Below, one piece after another: positions 60,292-61,842 of a stretch of DNA of 61,842 bases. Position 1 is the stretch's first letter; each line of letters begins with the position of its first letter. The notes beneath the pieces were generated by a model, which was not told the origin of the DNA, made no database searches, and saw nothing but the letters and a program-made list of their open reading frames with translations. A program made the translations under genes and the position numbers. The stretch is from Clostridiaceae bacterium (GTDB taxonomy: Bacteria > Bacillota > Clostridia > Oscillospirales > Acutalibacteraceae), in contig JAETSR010000013.1 in NCBI GenBank assembly GCA_021769555.1, positions 1 through 61,842 on the forward strand, in the 5' to 3' direction.

Positions 60292-61663
60292 CAAAGCTGT
60301 GGGCAGTAAAGGTCAGGCTCGGAGCGGTGCTGGACTACGCCACCAATCCCGAAAAGACGGATAAGGCTTTGCGGGATTACTCTCTTGAGGATTATCAGAC
60401 GCTTCGGGATGTGCTTGCTTACGCAAAGGACGAAGAAAAAACGGAGCATGAGTATTTCTGCGAGGGTATCAACTGCAATGTGGACACAGCACGAGAGCAG
60501 TTTGTCACTGTCAAAGAGCAATTTGGAAAGCCAGACGGAATCCAAGCCTATCATGGCTACCTGAGCTTTAAGGAGCAGGACATCACACCGGAGCTGCGCA
60601 GAAAATCGGCATGGAGTTTGCCAATGAAGTATGGGGCAAGCGATTTCAGGTGGTGGTGACTACTCACCTGAATACGAAACACCTGCACTGTCACTTTGTT
60701 ATAAACTCTGTATCCTATGTGGATGGGAAGCGCTTGCATGGCGAAGAAAAGGCGTGGTTCAAGTTCCACCATGTCGCAGATGAGATTTGCCAAAAGTATG
60801 GGCTTCATGTAATAAAGAATCCGCAGCGCAATCAACCGTCCGTTCACCTGACCGTAATGGACAAGGCGGGAATGCCCACAAGGTACAATGTGGTGCGAAA
60901 AGCTCTCGATGAAGCCATTGCCCAAAGCTCCAACCGAAAGCAGCTTGAGTATGCTCTGAAAGAGATGGGCTACTCTTTTGACTTCAACGACCGGCACAAA
61001 TACTGGACGATTCTGCCCAAGGGCAGCAAGAAGCCTATCCGCCTATACCGGCTCGGAGACGAGTATGCCAATGACCGGATCATGGAGCGGCTGAAAGAGA
61101 ATCAGGGAGAGGTCTTGCTCAGAACATTCCAAAGGGAAACGCCCAAGTCACGCCAGTATGCCCTTGTCACTCGTGAACGGCGTATCCGCAAGGTGGGCGG
61201 CATCAAAGGACGCTACCTCTATTACTGCTACAAGCTCGGCTATCTGCCGAAGTATAAAAAGCAGAGTCCAACAAAGGTTCACTACCTCCTGAGAGATGAC
61301 CTGATGAAGCTGGACGAGCTGACCGCACAAACCAAGCTGCTATGCAGACACCACATTGGTACTGCCGAGCAGCTTTTTTCGTACAAAGCCTCGGTAGAGG
61401 AGAAAGTCAAGGCGCTTACCGCTGACAGAACGCATCTCCGAAATGAAATCCGAAGAGTGGGACTATCAGATGAAAGGCTGTCAGCGGCAAAGGGCGAGAT
61501 TTCTGAGATCTCCGAGAAGTTGAAAATGCTCCGCAGGGAATTAAAACTCTGTGATGGAATTGCGGGGCGCTCCGGCGTGATTCAAGAGAAGCTGGAGAAG
61601 GTCATCGCAGAGGAAGAAATCATGCAAAGAAAGGAGAGGAGGTTCCATGACAAGCAGCGGTGA
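60282..61663 (+). pseudogene. ICE relaxase gene split by a one-base deletion
   Basis: The N-terminal frame (60282-60659) encodes VTKLWAVKVRLGAVLDYATN and AYHGYLSFKEQDITPE, then shifts. The rest lies in another frame from about 60596: AQKIGMEFANEVWG, VVVTTHLNTKHLHCHFVINS (the HxxxHxH metal site), and on to a coiled-coil C-terminus ending at 61663. One missing base near 60593-60595 (GAGCT for an expected GAGGCT) explains it. The rebuilt relaxase has about 460 residues. As it stands the conserved histidines are separated from the presumed N-terminal Tyr, so nicking should fail unless this is a read error. Confidence 0.87.
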
Positions 61664-61842
61664 CGCAGCGGAACAGGTTGTCCGGTTATCCCTTGAGGGT
61701 TTCGAGGTTGCCGCAAAGCTGACCGGTTCGGCTGCAAAAGAAGTTGCCATTCTGCTGGCGTCAGCTTTGAAGCAGGAGATCACGCAGTCTGGAAAGACCA
61801 GAGGCAAAGCGAGACTGACCAGCATGATTAAGTCCGGCAAAG
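61647..61842 (+). CDS. pcfB: PcfB-family conjugation protein, partial at right edge
   Basis: ATG at 61647 with AGAGGAGG in front, overlapping the end of the relaxase. The visible 65 residues include EQVVRLSLEGFEVAAKLTGS, AKEVAILLASALKQ and KTRGKARLTSMIKSGK, the pattern of PcfB/DUF3801 proteins. These work with the VirD4-type coupling protein, whose gene would be expected next, outside the window. Confidence 0.85.
   Translation, partial: MTSSGDAAEQVVRLSLEGFEVAAKLTGSAAKEVAILLASALKQEITQSGKTRGKARLTSMIKSGK

Larger units (their letters stand above)
28437..61842 (+). mobile_element. Integrative conjugative element, Tn1549-like gene order, left part
   Basis: From just after lysS to the right edge, gene content changes to ICE functions: parA/parB, a large surface protein, a giant methylase-helicase, DUF3848, toprim, YodL/DUF3846/DUF4316, mobC, relaxase and pcfB. 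This order matches Tn1549/CTn-type elements of Clostridia. The coupling protein, type IV secretion genes and integrase would lie to the right, outside the window. GC content is lower than in the chromosomal half. The left boundary is approximate because the att site was not identified with certainty. Several genes are broken, so self-transfer is doubtful. Confidence 0.85.

Noticed and set aside
1-61842. CRISPR array, rRNA or tRNA genes
   Set aside because: No regularly spaced repeats, no conserved rRNA segments and no cloverleaf with GTTCRA-type arm were noticed.

Overview
This window looks like the chromosome of a GC-rich, probably gut-associated Clostridia member (Oscillospiraceae/Ruminococcaceae-like; inferred from gene content, strong Shine-Dalgarno sites and consensus TTGACA/TATAAT promoters). 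No rRNA, tRNA or CRISPR array was seen. It splits into a chromosomal half (1-28436) and an accessory half (28437-61842) that is the left part of an integrative conjugative element (ICE) running off the right edge.

Chromosomal half. A partial unknown gene is followed by a GHKL kinase/LytTR regulator pair. Next is a carbohydrate locus: an IlvD/Edd dehydratase, a KDPG-type aldolase and a GH35 beta-galactosidase on the plus strand, converging on a sugar isomerase and a Gfo/Idh oxidoreductase. A probable yybP-ykoY (Mn2+) riboswitch leads a cation antiporter. After it come an Asp/His-rich secreted repeat protein, an ECF sigma factor and an RsgI-like anti-sigma factor. The reverse strand then carries a glycosyltransferase with two ABC exporters, and a TolB-like/LytTR/GHKL operon. 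Housekeeping genes follow: aroA-aroC-pheA-GNAT, luxS, a SleB-like hydrolase, greA and lysS.

Accessory half. The ICE begins just after lysS with short direct repeats, two terminators, a structured non-coding leader and parA/parB. It continues with a large S-layer-type surface protein, small ICE genes and a giant N6-methylase/SNF2-helicase gene, then DUF3848, toprim, YodL/DUF3846/DUF4316, mobC, relaxase and the start of pcfB. The ICE looks damaged: an in-frame TGA in the giant gene, single-base frameshifts in the toprim gene and the relaxase, and a 10.96-kb insertion in the giant gene.

The insertion is a Tn4451-family mobilizable transposon in the order tnpX, cargo, tnpV, tnpY, MobV relaxase (tnpZ), tnpW. 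It is flanked by GAGGG, and removing it restores the giant gene exactly in frame (2794 codons including the stop). Joining its ends would create a TTGACA-17 bp-TACAAT promoter in front of tnpX. Its cargo is a tightly overlapping four-gene cassette (HTH regulator, C5 methyltransferase, DUF3883-type nuclease, second C5 methyltransferase), the best candidate here for a little-described defence system. A second tnpV reading frame lies inside the ICE's giant gene in another frame, so both proteins are encoded by the same DNA.
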